From the NCBI RefSeq assembly GCF_000196675.2, contig NC_015312.1, positions 4,464,001-4,528,000 of the forward strand: a stretch of DNA of 64,000 nt. The letters run 5' to 3'. The DNA is from Pseudonocardia benzenivorans CB1190. GTDB taxonomy: Bacteria; Actinomycetota; Actinomycetes; Mycobacteriales; Pseudonocardiaceae. Shown here piece after piece: positions 16,912 through 24,972 of the stretch (positions are counted from its first letter, which is position 1; each line of letters begins with the position of its first letter). The notes under the pieces were generated by a model. That model worked only from the letters and a program-made list of their open reading frames with translations. It was not told where the DNA came from and searched no databases. Position numbers and translations under genes: made by a program.

Positions 16912-18140
16912 GGCTGCATCTCCTCGGAACAGTCGACGTGGGGCTCGTTCTCGGTGCCGGTACCGTCGACCCGGTCGGCGCGCGACACCGCCACGATCGC
17001 GGCGCCGGCCACGTTGAGGACCGCACACGTCACCCAGCCCCACGTCCAGGCGCCCGCGAGCGACACCACGAACCCGACGAGCAGCGGGCAGCCCACGGCG
17101 CCGAGGTTGATCAGGGTCAGCGAGGCGCCCGTCGTGCGGCCGACCTCGCCCGGCTGCGCGGCCTCGGCGACCGCGGCGACGTACACGCCGTTCCAGCCGA
17201 TCGCGCACAGCCCGACGACCGGCAGCGCCACCGGCAGGAGGGCCTCGGGCACCACCCACAGCAGCGTGACGGCGGCCGCCCCGGCCAGCGCGACGACCTG
17301 CAGGTGCCGCAGCCGGGCGTCGGGACGCAGGTCGGAGACCCAGCCCCAGAGCGGTCGCCCGACGACCCCACCGACCAGCAGCAGCGCCACACCCAGGCCG
17401 GCTCGCGCCGCATCCAGGCCGCGCTCCTCCACGAGGTACACCGTGGTGAACGCGAAGATGCTGACCTGGGCCCCGGCCATGACGAAGCCGTAGCCGTAGC
17501 CGTGCGGCAGCCGCATCCGCAGGTCGGGACGCGCGAGCCCGGTGACGACCCCGGACGCGGCGACCCGCACCCGCCCGCGCAGGGCGACGAGCAGGCCGGC
17601 GACCGCGCACGTCGCGAGCGGGACGACGGCGGCCCAGCGCCAGCCGGCGGCCGAGCCGACGGCCGGCAGTACCGCGCCCGCGACGATGCCGCCGAGCGGC
17701 ACACCCGCCTGCTTGACGCTCATGACCAGGCCCCGGCGGCGGGCGTGCACCGGGTTGGCGAGCACGTTCGTCGCCGGGTTGACGATGCCGTAGCCGAGGC
17801 CGGTGACGGCGATCCCGATGAAGAACCAGCCGGCGCCCGCCGCGGTGGCCGCGACGGTGACGCCGGCGGCCATGGTCAGCAGGCCCGTCGCGAGCACGAC
17901 GGCCGGGCCGAACCGGTCGGTGGCCCGGCCACCCGTGCGTGACGTCAACATGGCGCCGAGGTAGGCGACCGACGCGATCGCGCCGACGCCCACCTCGGTG
18001 AGCCGGAGATCCACTCTGATCAGGGGGGCGTTCGCCGAGGCGCCGACGACCGCGAAGCCGCCGGCCGCCAGGGCGAGCACCGAGAGCGCGACTCCCTCGC
18101 GCAGCGAGAACGGCGGCCGTCCCGCCCGCGCGGGCGTCAG
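16908..18140 (-). CDS. MFS transporter
   Basis: About 410 residues with about 12 hydrophobic segments. Family features: TNVLANPVHARRRGLVMSVKQAGVPLGG and CAIGWNGVYVAAVAEAAQPGEVG, resembling the MFS at 13446-14636. The start is unusual: no ATG/GTG/TTG lies at the expected N-terminus. A CTG at 18140 overlaps the stop of the upstream permease as CTGA, the same geometry as the ATGA/GTGA couplings nearby. The first standard start, GTG 18080, would cut into helix 1. I use the CTG with reservation. Coupled to the aldo/keto reductase downstream. Confidence 0.75.
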   Translation of the reverse strand: MTPARAGRPPFSLREGVALSVLALAAGGFAVVGASANAPLIRVDLRLTEVGVGAIASVAYLGAMLTSRTGGRATDRFGPAVVLATGLLTMAAGVTVAATAAGAGWFFIGIAVTGLGYGIVNPATNVLANPVHARRRGLVMSVKQAGVPLGGIVAGAVLPAVGSAAGWRWAAVVPLATCAVAGLLVALRGRVRVAASGVVTGLARPDLRMRLPHGYGYGFVMAGAQVSIFAFTTVYLVEERGLDAARAGLGVALLLVGGVVGRPLWGWVSDLRPDARLRHLQVVALAGAAAVTLLWVVPEALLPVALPVVGLCAIGWNGVYVAAVAEAAQPGEVGRTTGASLTLINLGAVGCPLLVGFVVSLAGAWTWGWVTCAVLNVAGAAIVAVSRADRVDGTGTENEPHVDCSEEMQP

Positions 18141-19207
18141 AACCCCTGCTTCATCCGGCGGCGCCGGATGATCTGGGAGAACGACACCGCGAGGATCAGC
18201 GCCCCGCCGTAGAAGATGTTCTGCACGAACGACTGCAGGCCCAGCAGCTGCAGCCCGGTGATGCCGGTGACCAGGAAGTACACCGCGATCACCGTGCCCC
18301 ACGGGTTGAAGCGACCGGGCTTGATCGTCGTCGAGCCGAGGAACGCCGCCGCGAACGCCGGTAGCAGCAGGTCCAGACCGGTGGTCGGGCCCGCGGAACC
18401 GGACGTGCCCGCGATCAGCACACCACCGAGCGCGGCGACGAAGGCCGAGGTGACCAGCGCGCCGATGCGCAGCGTCGACACCCGCATGCCCGAGAGCCGG
18501 GCGACCTCGCGGTTGCGGCCGACGACGAGCAGCCGCTGCCCGAGCGGGGTGAAGGCGAAGACGTACCACAGCACCAGCGCGAAGATGATCGCGTAGTAGA
18601 ACTCCATCGGGATCCCGAACAGCCGGTACGAGATCACCACGTCGACGAGCGTCTGGTCGACGCCGGTGATGGTGTTCGCGCCGCTGATCCAGAGCGCGAC
18701 GCCGGCGAGCAGCGTGCTCATGCCCAGGGTGACGATCAGGCTGTCGATCCCGAGCAGCACGGTCAGCATGCCGTTGATCAACCCGACGACGATGCCGGCC
18801 AGCAGCGCGACGACGACCGCGGCCCAGATGTTCCAGCCGTGCTGGACGTTGAGGATCGCGATCACCAGCGCCGACATCCCGACGACCGACCCGATCGACA
18901 GGTCGAAGTCGCCCGCGATGAGCGGCACGATCAGGCCGAGGGTCACCACCACGAGGACGGCCTGCGAGGCCAGGATCGACGCCGCGTTGGCCGAGGTGAA
19001 GAACGTGTCGGTCTCCAGGATGCTGAAGACGACGATCACCGCGAGCCAGGTCAGCGGCAGTGCCATGGCCTCGAGCCGGCCGGTGGGCCTGCGCCGGGCC
19101 GCCTTCTCCGACGGCTCGGCCGCCTCGGCGGCGGTGGACGATGGGGACTCGGTGACGGGCGGCCCCGCGTCCACCGGGGTCTCGGCGTCCTTGCGCGCGG
19201 TCGTCAT
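18137..19207 (-). CDS. CUT2-type ABC transporter permease
   Basis: 356 residues; after a polar N-terminus (about 45 residues) come about 8-10 membrane helices of the RbsC/XylH branched type ([62 protein letters not shown]). Partner of the ATPase at 19249-20811 and the lipoprotein at 20921-22102. ATG 19207 has GAGAGG 7 bp upstream. An upstream in-frame GTG at 19252 overlaps the ATPase stop (GTGA) and is an alternative. Substrate of the system unknown. Confidence 0.87.
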   Translation of the reverse strand: MTTARKDAETPVDAGPPVTESPSSTAAEAAEPSEKAARRRPTGRLEAMALPLTWLAVIVVFSILETDTFFTSANAASILASQAVLVVVTLGLIVPLIAGDFDLSIGSVVGMSALVIAILNVQHGWNIWAAVVVALLAGIVVGLINGMLTVLLGIDSLIVTLGMSTLLAGVALWISGANTITGVDQTLVDVVISYRLFGIPMEFYYAIIFALVLWYVFAFTPLGQRLLVVGRNREVARLSGMRVSTLRIGALVTSAFVAALGGVLIAGTSGSAGPTTGLDLLLPAFAAAFLGSTTIKPGRFNPWGTVIAVYFLVTGITGLQLLGLQSFVQNIFYGGALILAVSFSQIIRRRRMKQGF

Positions 19208-19248
19208 GTCGGCGCCTCTCTTCTCGTTCACGGGGCCGGTGTGGTCGT

Positions 19249-20811
19249 TCACGGGGCCGGGACGGGGGCCGACGCCTGGCCGTGACACAGGTCGGCGATG
19301 CGGGCCTTGGTGATGTCTGCGCCCGTCACGAACGTGACGAGCCGGCCGCGCACGAAGATCCCCACGCGGTCACAGATTGTCTCGAGCTGCTCGTACTCCG
19401 AACTCGCGCAGATCGTCGCGCTGGTCGCGGTACTGCCGCGGATCATGTCGAAGATCTGCTGGCGGGCGCCGACGTCGACGCCCTGGGTGGGTTCGTGCAG
19501 CAGCAGCACCTTCGGGTTCGTCTGCTGCCACTTGGCCATGAGGGCCTTCTGCTGGTTGCCGCCGGAGAACGACCCGTACTCCAGGTCGGGCACGGCGGGC
19601 CGGACGTCGAACTCGGTGACGAGCTGACGGACGTTGTCGCGCATCGTCCCGTGCCGCAGCCGCCAGCCGCGGAAGTACCGGTCCAGCACGGTGAGGTTCA
19701 TGTTCTCGCCGAGCGAGAGCGTCGCGACGCTGCCGGAGTTCTTGCGGTCACCAGGCACGAGCGCCATGCCCAACGACATGGCGCGCCGCGGCGTGAGGCT
19801 CGCGATGTCGATGGTGCGCTCGCCGGAGCTGATCGTCCCGGTCGCGCCCGGGGAGGCCCCGAACAGCGAGTAGACGACCTCCTCGTACCCGGACCCGACG
19901 AGGCCGGCGAAGCCGAGCACCTCGCCCTCGTGCAGGTCGAAGGACACGTCCTGCAGCGGGCCGTGCGAGAGGTTGCGCACCGACAGCACGACGTCGCGGC
20001 CGACGGTCGTCGCGGCGTGCGCGTCGTGCGGGTGCTCGGCGAGCTCACGGCCGATGATCATCGTGACGAGCTCGCGGCCGGAGATCTCCTTCGTCACCGC
20101 GGTGCCGGACGTACGGCCGTCGCGCAGGACGGTCACCCGGTCGGTGATCTCACGGACCTCGTCGAGGTCGTGCGACACGAAAAGGACGCTCGACCCGTCG
20201 GAGGTGATGCGCCGCACCAGCGAGAACAGCTGACCGACCTCCTGCTTGGGCAGGAAGACGGTCGGCTCGTCGAGGACGAGCATGTTCGCGCCCGCCTCAC
20301 CCTCCGCGGCCGCGCCCGCGCGGATGCTCTCGACGGCACGCACGATCGCGAGCATCGCCCGGTCGACGGGCCGGATCCGTTCGACGGTGGCGTCGGGGTC
20401 GATGTCGACGTCGTAGCGCGCGAACATGGCCGCTGCCCGCTCACGGGCCGCCCGCCAGGAGTACGCGACCTTCCGCGACGACGCGATCTCGCCGAGCATC
20501 AGGTTCTCGGTGACCGACAGCGAGGGCACGAGCCCCAGGTCCTGGTGGACGAAGTCGAAGCCGAGGCTGCGGTGCTGGCCCGGCAGCAGCGGCAGCGGAA
20601 CGTCCCGGCCGGCGACCTCCAGCGTGCCCCCGTCGGGCGTGTGGAAGCCCGACAGGACCTTGATCAGCGTGGACTTCCCGGAGCCGTTCTCCCCCAGCAG
20701 ACCGTGCACCTCGCCGGGCATGATCGTGAGGTCGACACCGTCGAGGGCCCGCTGCCCACCGAAGATCTTCGTGAGCCCGCGGATCCGGACGAGCGGGGTC
20801 GAGTTCGTCAT
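19249..20811 (-). CDS. CUT2-type ABC transporter ATPase (duplicated domains)
   Basis: 520 residues with two nucleotide-binding domains. Domain 1 has Walker [10 protein letters not shown] (about 40), Walker B MLVLDEPT and H-switch FVSHD, but the ABC signature position reads IRPVDR instead of LSxGQ. Domain 2 has the normal FSGGNQQK signature and [12 protein letters not shown], with the degenerate Walker A normal for this class. Start ATG follows AGGAGG by 6 bp. The same split is seen in the paralogue at 30620-32254. Energises import by the adjacent permease. Confidence 0.9.
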   Translation of the reverse strand: MTNSTPLVRIRGLTKIFGGQRALDGVDLTIMPGEVHGLLGENGSGKSTLIKVLSGFHTPDGGTLEVAGRDVPLPLLPGQHRSLGFDFVHQDLGLVPSLSVTENLMLGEIASSRKVAYSWRAARERAAAMFARYDVDIDPDATVERIRPVDRAMLAIVRAVESIRAGAAAEGEAGANMLVLDEPTVFLPKQEVGQLFSLVRRITSDGSSVLFVSHDLDEVREITDRVTVLRDGRTSGTAVTKEISGRELVTMIIGRELAEHPHDAHAATTVGRDVVLSVRNLSHGPLQDVSFDLHEGEVLGFAGLVGSGYEEVVYSLFGASPGATGTISSGERTIDIASLTPRRAMSLGMALVPGDRKNSGSVATLSLGENMNLTVLDRYFRGWRLRHGTMRDNVRQLVTEFDVRPAVPDLEYGSFSGGNQQKALMAKWQQTNPKVLLLHEPTQGVDVGARQQIFDMIRGSTATSATICASSEYEQLETICDRVGIFVRGRLVTFVTGADITKARIADLCHGQASAPVPAP

Positions 20812-20857
20812 GACTGTCCTCCTCGGCGTGCGAGCGGTGGGTCGGCTGCTCACCCGG

Positions 20858-20891
20858 CCCCGGGCCGGCCGCGTCGGCGACCGGCCCGGGG
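20858..20891 (-). terminator. Intra-operon hairpin between binding-protein and ATPase genes
   Basis: Perfect 11-bp stem CCCCGGGCCGG/CCGGCCCGGGG in the 109-bp gap. Placement between a binding-protein gene and its ATPase suggests partial termination or mRNA stabilisation that keeps lipoprotein levels above those of the pump. No T-run follows. Confidence 0.5.
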
Positions 20892-20920
20892 ACCGCTGGA
20901 GAGCGGATGGTTCGTACGGG

Positions 20921-22102
20921 TCAGGCGCCGCCGCCCAGGCCCCACAGCTTGAGGAACCCGGAGGTGTAGGCGTTGCCGTAGCCCTCGCCGGCCTTGGCCG
21001 GCGTGCCGGCCTCGGCCACGTTGGTCTTGTCCCAGATGCGGATCGGCGTGCGCTCGTGCACCGGCTGCTGACCGAGCAGGACCCGGAAGACCTGGTCCAT
21101 CGTCGCGTAGCCGATACCCGGGGTGTCCTCACCGACGTTCATCGCGACGAGCTCACCGTTGGACTGGCGGATCGCGTCGAGCGCGAAGGGCGAACCGTTG
21201 TAGCTGGTGATCTTCACCTGACCGGTCTTGGCCAGCGTCTGCACCGCCGGGATCGCGCCCGCGACCATGGCGTCGTAGAGCACGTAGACGTAGTTGACCT
21301 TCGGGTTGGCCTGCAGGGCCGACTGGACGACACCCTGGGTCTTGGTGTTCCAGTCCGCCACCGGGATGTTGGTGACGGTCGTCGAGCAGTCCGGGCAGTT
21401 CGCCGCGAACTCGTCCTGCATCGTCTTGATGGTGCCGGGGCTGGGCAGGATGTCGCTGCCGCCCACGATCAGCACGTTCGCCTTGCCGCCGGAGTCCTTG
21501 ATCATCCAGTCGGCGGCCGCCTTGCCGGCCTCGTTGAACGGCGCGGTCACCGTCGCGGTGACGTCGGTGCAGCCCTCACAGGCGGGCGGGTCCGGCATCT
21601 CGTTGTCGTGGAAGTGCATCACGATCACCGGGATGCCCGCGGCCTTCGCGGCCTGCAGCTGCGGGCCGAGCGCGCGGGGGTCGGGCGCGCCGTTGAGGAC
21701 GATGATGTCCTGCTTGGAGGCGATGGCCTGGTTGATGCCCTGGACCCACTGCGACACCTGGGCCTGGTTGTCGAACTTGGTGTAGACCATGCCCGCCTTC
21801 TCGGCCGCCTCCTGCATGGAGGCCGAGATCGACTGCACGAACGGGTTCGGCACCGACGGGATGTCGAAGATCTTCTTGCCCTTGAGCGACGAGACGTCGA
21901 TGGCCGGACCGGGCGGGGTGAACGTCGACGGACCGCTGTACTTCGCGATGTTGTCGACGACGGCCTGCGGCACCGCCGCGGCGGGTGCCCCGGAGTCGGA
22001 CGACGTCGAGGCGGTCCCGCCCTTGGAGCAGGCGGCCAGTGCCACCACGGCGACGGCGGCGATCGCTCCTGCCACCCAGCGCCGGGCTCTATGTGTATAC
22101 AT
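20921..22102 (-). CDS. CUT2-type substrate-binding lipoprotein
   Basis: 393 residues. Signal peptide with lipobox VALAAC near residues 20-25, a Ser/Gly linker, then a two-lobed periplasmic-binding-protein-4 domain (IFDIPSVPNPFVQSISASM; IIVLNGAPDPRALGP; VNYVYVLYDAMVAGAIP). Extra Cys pairs (CEGC, CPDC) suggest disulfides. The product starts MYTHRARRW: the ATG at 22102 lies inside a perfect TGTATACA palindrome, and AGAGGG is the likely ribosome site. First gene of a binding protein-ATPase-permease-MFS-AKR transcription unit. A paralogue is at 32254-33429. Ligand unknown. Confidence 0.88.
   Translation of the reverse strand: MYTHRARRWVAGAIAAVAVVALAACSKGGTASTSSDSGAPAAAVPQAVVDNIAKYSGPSTFTPPGPAIDVSSLKGKKIFDIPSVPNPFVQSISASMQEAAEKAGMVYTKFDNQAQVSQWVQGINQAIASKQDIIVLNGAPDPRALGPQLQAAKAAGIPVIVMHFHDNEMPDPPACEGCTDVTATVTAPFNEAGKAAADWMIKDSGGKANVLIVGGSDILPSPGTIKTMQDEFAANCPDCSTTVTNIPVADWNTKTQGVVQSALQANPKVNYVYVLYDAMVAGAIPAVQTLAKTGQVKITSYNGSPFALDAIRQSNGELVAMNVGEDTPGIGYATMDQVFRVLLGQQPVHERTPIRIWDKTNVAEAGTPAKAGEGYGNAYTSGFLKLWGLGGGA
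22094..22101. promoter_or_regulatory. Putative GntR operator over a start codon (TGTATACA)
   Basis: Perfect palindrome within codons 1-3 of the binding-protein gene; the extended symmetry is ATGTGTATACATGT. A bound repressor would sit on the translation-start region. Confidence 0.5.
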
Positions 22103-22720
22103 GTGCTGCCCTCTTCTCGGACCAGATTCAGTCCCCCGATCGGCCAATCGAACCGGGTTTCCCCTCATCAGTCAACAGATCTGGCGCCCAGTTTGTAACT
22201 GTTGAGTTTCGTAAGCGGGCGGTGACTCTGCCCGTTCGGTATGCAATCTTGGAACGGTCACAGGGCGCAGCCGTCCCGCGGCCCCGTGTGGCGCTCCGCG
22301 TCGGGCCGTCCGTCCGGACGCTCGCGGAGAGCCTTCCGCCCCTGCGACGTGTCGGTTTCGTCCAGGTCGTCGCGCGTCCGCCGGACGCCGCCGGATCCCC
22401 ACGGGCGCGGGCAGGCCGCTCGCCCGGAGATCCGTGCCGTCCGGTGTTCGGGGCGAACCGACGGTGGCCGCGACGGGCCCCGCGGACGCCGTCGCGAGAC
22501 ACGCATCACGGCGACGCCGGATCACGCACGCGCTCACGCACCCGGCGCCGTCGCCGGCCGCGCCCGCCGTCCCGGCACACCCGCCGGCCGCGCACTGCGC
22601 GGCACGGGCGGCCGGTCCGTGGCCGGGGCGTGCGGCCGAGCTGGTCATGACGGGCTCCGCGTGGGGTTGGTGGCCTTCCGGAGGTCGGTGACGGTCGAGC
22701 GACGCGCGACGGCGGGGCCG
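22103..22720. other. 618-bp non-coding interval
   Basis: No reading frame here has a recognisable protein, a supported start or a family motif. The right-hand part is the promoter and leader of the binding-protein operon (AT-richer stretch about 22180-22250). The left-hand end follows the hydantoinase stop and holds only a small GACGGC/GCCGTC hairpin at 22708-22722 as a possible terminator. The middle 22260-22680 looks featureless. Confidence 0.5.
22238..22245. promoter_or_regulatory. Putative GntR operator (GGTATGCA)
   Basis: One-mismatch copy of TGYATRCA, 136 bp upstream of the binding-protein start, likely near its promoter. Confidence 0.35.
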
Positions 22721-24166
22721 TCAGGTGATGAGGTGGTCGGGCATCGGGTCGGCGTGCAGGGCGCGGCCGACGGGCCCGGGGTCGTGGAAGCCGTCGGCGT
22801 CGAGGACCACGCGGCCCCCGCTGACGACGACCGACGGCCAGCCGGCGAGCTCCTCCCCCTCGTAGGGCGAGTAGTCGGTGGCCATGTGCAGGTCGGCGAT
22901 CCGTGCGGGGCGGCGCCCGGCTGGGTCGAGCACGACGAGGTCGGCGTCGTGCCCGGGAGCCAGCACGCCCTTGCCGGTCAGGCCGTTGAGCCGGGCGGGG
23001 TTCGTCGCGAACATGCCGACGAACCGCTCGACCGGCATCCCGCCGCGCACGACGAGCTGGGTGAAGGTCACCGGCAGCCGGGTCTCGACGCCCGGCAGCC
23101 CGTTGGGCATGACCCGGACGTCGTGCGAGTGCTCGGACTTCTGGCCCGTCGAGTAGCAGCAGTGGTCCGAGCCGAGGGTGTCGACGTCGCCGACGAGCGC
23201 CCGGGCCCGCAGCTGCGCGACGGTCTCCGGCGCGCGCAGCGGCGGGCAGCAGACGAAGCGCTCGGGATGGTCGCCCGCGTAGGTGCCCTCGTCGAGATAG
23301 AGGTAGTGCGGGCAGGTCTCGGTGTAGGCCCGCACCCCACGCCGGCGCGCCGCCCGGACGAGGTCGACGGCCTCGGCGGTGGTCTGGTGCACGAAGTAGA
23401 CCGGGGCGTCGACGTGCTCGGCCGTCGCGAGGACCTGTGCCACCGCCGCGGCCTCGGCGAGCTCGGGCCGGGTCCGCGGCATGTGACCGGCGGCCGCCTC
23501 GCCCGCCGCGACGGCCGACGCCTGCGCGTCCTCGATGACGTGGTTGGCCTCGGCGTGCACGTAGGCGATGCCGCCCTGGGCGTGCAGCGTCCGCAGCACC
23601 TCGAGCACCGTGTCGGGCCCGGCCATGACGACGTCCTTGTACGTCGTGAACAGCTTGATCGTGCGCACGCCCGTGGTCGCCATCTCGGCGATCTGGCCCG
23701 CCGTCGTGGCGTCCCACTGGATGACGCAACCGTGCAGCGCGGTGTCGCAGCGGGAGATCTCCGCCAGTTTGCGACGTTCGGCGACCGCGTCGATCGGACG
23801 CTGACCCGGATCGGGGATCGCGAAGTCGACGACGGTCGTCGTGCCGCCCCACAGCGCGGCGATGCTGGCCGAGGCGTAGTCGTCGAGCTGGCTGTACTCG
23901 CCGAGCCGCTGCCCGATGTGGCAGTGCGGGTCGACACCACCGGGGATCACGAACGATCCCGCGGCGTCGATCGCCCGTCGGTGCGGCGGCAGCGGCAGCG
24001 CCGGGTCCTGGACCGCGACGATCCGTCCGTCGGTGACGACGACCGTCGCGGCGGCGCTGCCACCCGCGTTGACGACGGTGCCGCCGTGGACGACGAGGTC
24101 CGCGGGAGCCGGTGGGGTCGACGGTGGGGTCGACGGTGGGGTCGACGGTGGGGTCGACGAGGTCAT
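22721..24166 (-). CDS. Hydantoinase/dihydropyrimidinase-family amidohydrolase
   Basis: 481 residues. Complete binuclear-metal site: His81/His83 (DPHCH), carboxylated Lys171 (IKLFTTYK), His204 (VHAEANH), His260 (FVHQTT) and Asp334 (GSDHC). Cyclic-amide ring opening is predicted. The N-terminus carries four Ser-Thr-Pro-Pro repeats (residues 4-19) not needed for the fold, encoded by a 12-bp tandem repeat. It is 12 bp downstream of a GntR gene and the last gene of the 22.7-35.3 kb minus-strand array. Only moderately similar to the enzyme at 10226-11632, so probably a different ring substrate. Confidence 0.88.
   Translation of the reverse strand: MTSSTPPSTPPSTPPSTPPAPADLVVHGGTVVNAGGSAAATVVVTDGRIVAVQDPALPLPPHRRAIDAAGSFVIPGGVDPHCHIGQRLGEYSQLDDYASASIAALWGGTTTVVDFAIPDPGQRPIDAVAERRKLAEISRCDTALHGCVIQWDATTAGQIAEMATTGVRTIKLFTTYKDVVMAGPDTVLEVLRTLHAQGGIAYVHAEANHVIEDAQASAVAAGEAAAGHMPRTRPELAEAAAVAQVLATAEHVDAPVYFVHQTTAEAVDLVRAARRRGVRAYTETCPHYLYLDEGTYAGDHPERFVCCPPLRAPETVAQLRARALVGDVDTLGSDHCCYSTGQKSEHSHDVRVMPNGLPGVETRLPVTFTQLVVRGGMPVERFVGMFATNPARLNGLTGKGVLAPGHDADLVVLDPAGRRPARIADLHMATDYSPYEGEELAGWPSVVVSGGRVVLDADGFHDPGPVGRALHADPMPDHLIT
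24111..24158 (-). repeat. Four tandem 12-bp repeats within the hydantoinase gene
   Basis: GGTGGGGTCGAC repeated four times without change, encoding Ser-Thr-Pro-Pro units at the N-terminus of the hydantoinase. In-frame, so copy-number change would alter only linker length. Confidence 0.95.
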
Positions 24167-24178
24167 CGGGCGGGCTCC

Positions 24179-24916
24179 TCAGCTCGTTGCGGTGGCGGCC
24201 CGGACCGCCGCGGGATCGAAGATGACGGTGTCGACCGCCGCGAGATGGGCCGCCATCGTCGCGGCCGCGGCGCCGGAATCGCCCGCGGTGATCACGTCGA
24301 CGATCTCGGTGTGCTCGGCGAGCTGGCTCTCCCTGGCCGCCGGCGAGCTCACCGCCAACTGGTTCACCAGCACCCACAGCGGATGCGACTCGGCGTTGAC
24401 GAACTGGCCGACGATGCCGGCGAGCAGGGTGTTGCCGCACCCCAGCGCGAGCTCGCCGTGGAACCGGAGACCGAGGGCGAGGAACCGGGTCACCTCGGCG
24501 GGCTCGGCCACGAGCTCGGCGGCCTCGGCGAGGATCCGGCGCAGCCTGCCGACGGTGTCGCCGTCGATCCGGGTGGCCGCGAGCGCGGCCACGGCCGGTT
24601 CCACACTGCGGCGGGCCTCGATCAGCTCCCGGGGTGCGACGTCGAGCGCGGAGGCCTCGATCGCCGCGACCGCCGGGTGCGTGCGGACGTAGGTCCCGTC
24701 GCCGTGCCGCACCTCGACGGCGCCGACGATCTCCAGCGCGAGGATCGCCTCCCGCGCCGTCGCGCGGGAGACGTCGAGCCGCTCGGCGAGATCGCGGTCG
24801 CCCGGGAGCCGGGTCCCCGCGGCGTACTCGCCCGTCGCCACCGAGGTGAGCAGCTGCTGGGCCACCGCCAGGTACAGCCGGGGCTTCGCGCCCGAGGATT
24901 GGCCCGATCTCTGCAT
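24179..24916 (-). CDS. GntR-family (FCD-type) transcriptional regulator
   Basis: 245 residues: winged helix at about 15-80 (RLPGDRDLAERLDVSRATAREAILALEIVGAVEVRHGDGTYV) and a helical FCD domain (RFHGELALGCGN; EHTEIVDVITAGD). It lies between the cupin-deacetylase and hydantoinase genes on the same strand. A clear inverted repeat (TGTCC-N8-GGACA) is immediately upstream, so autoregulation is likely. It probably responds to an intermediate of the adjacent pathway. The operator differs from the TGYATRCA group. Confidence 0.87.
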   Translation of the reverse strand: MQRSGQSSGAKPRLYLAVAQQLLTSVATGEYAAGTRLPGDRDLAERLDVSRATAREAILALEIVGAVEVRHGDGTYVRTHPAVAAIEASALDVAPRELIEARRSVEPAVAALAATRIDGDTVGRLRRILAEAAELVAEPAEVTRFLALGLRFHGELALGCGNTLLAGIVGQFVNAESHPLWVLVNQLAVSSPAARESQLAEHTEIVDVITAGDSGAAAATMAAHLAAVDTVIFDPAAVRAATATS

Positions 24917-24932
24917 GGCGAGAGGTTAGACC

Positions 24933-24950
24933 TGTCCACGGACTGGGACA
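24933..24950. promoter_or_regulatory. Inverted repeat upstream of GntR gene
   Basis: TGTCC and GGACA arms separated by 8 bp, 17 bp before the GntR start. Likely autoregulatory operator (inferred). Confidence 0.5.
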
Positions 24951-24972
24951 AGGGCCGACGATCCGGACACCG

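Noticed and set aside
24111-24158. Regular 12-bp repeats considered as a CRISPR fragment
   Set aside because: Units are contiguous with no spacers and lie in-frame inside a coding region.
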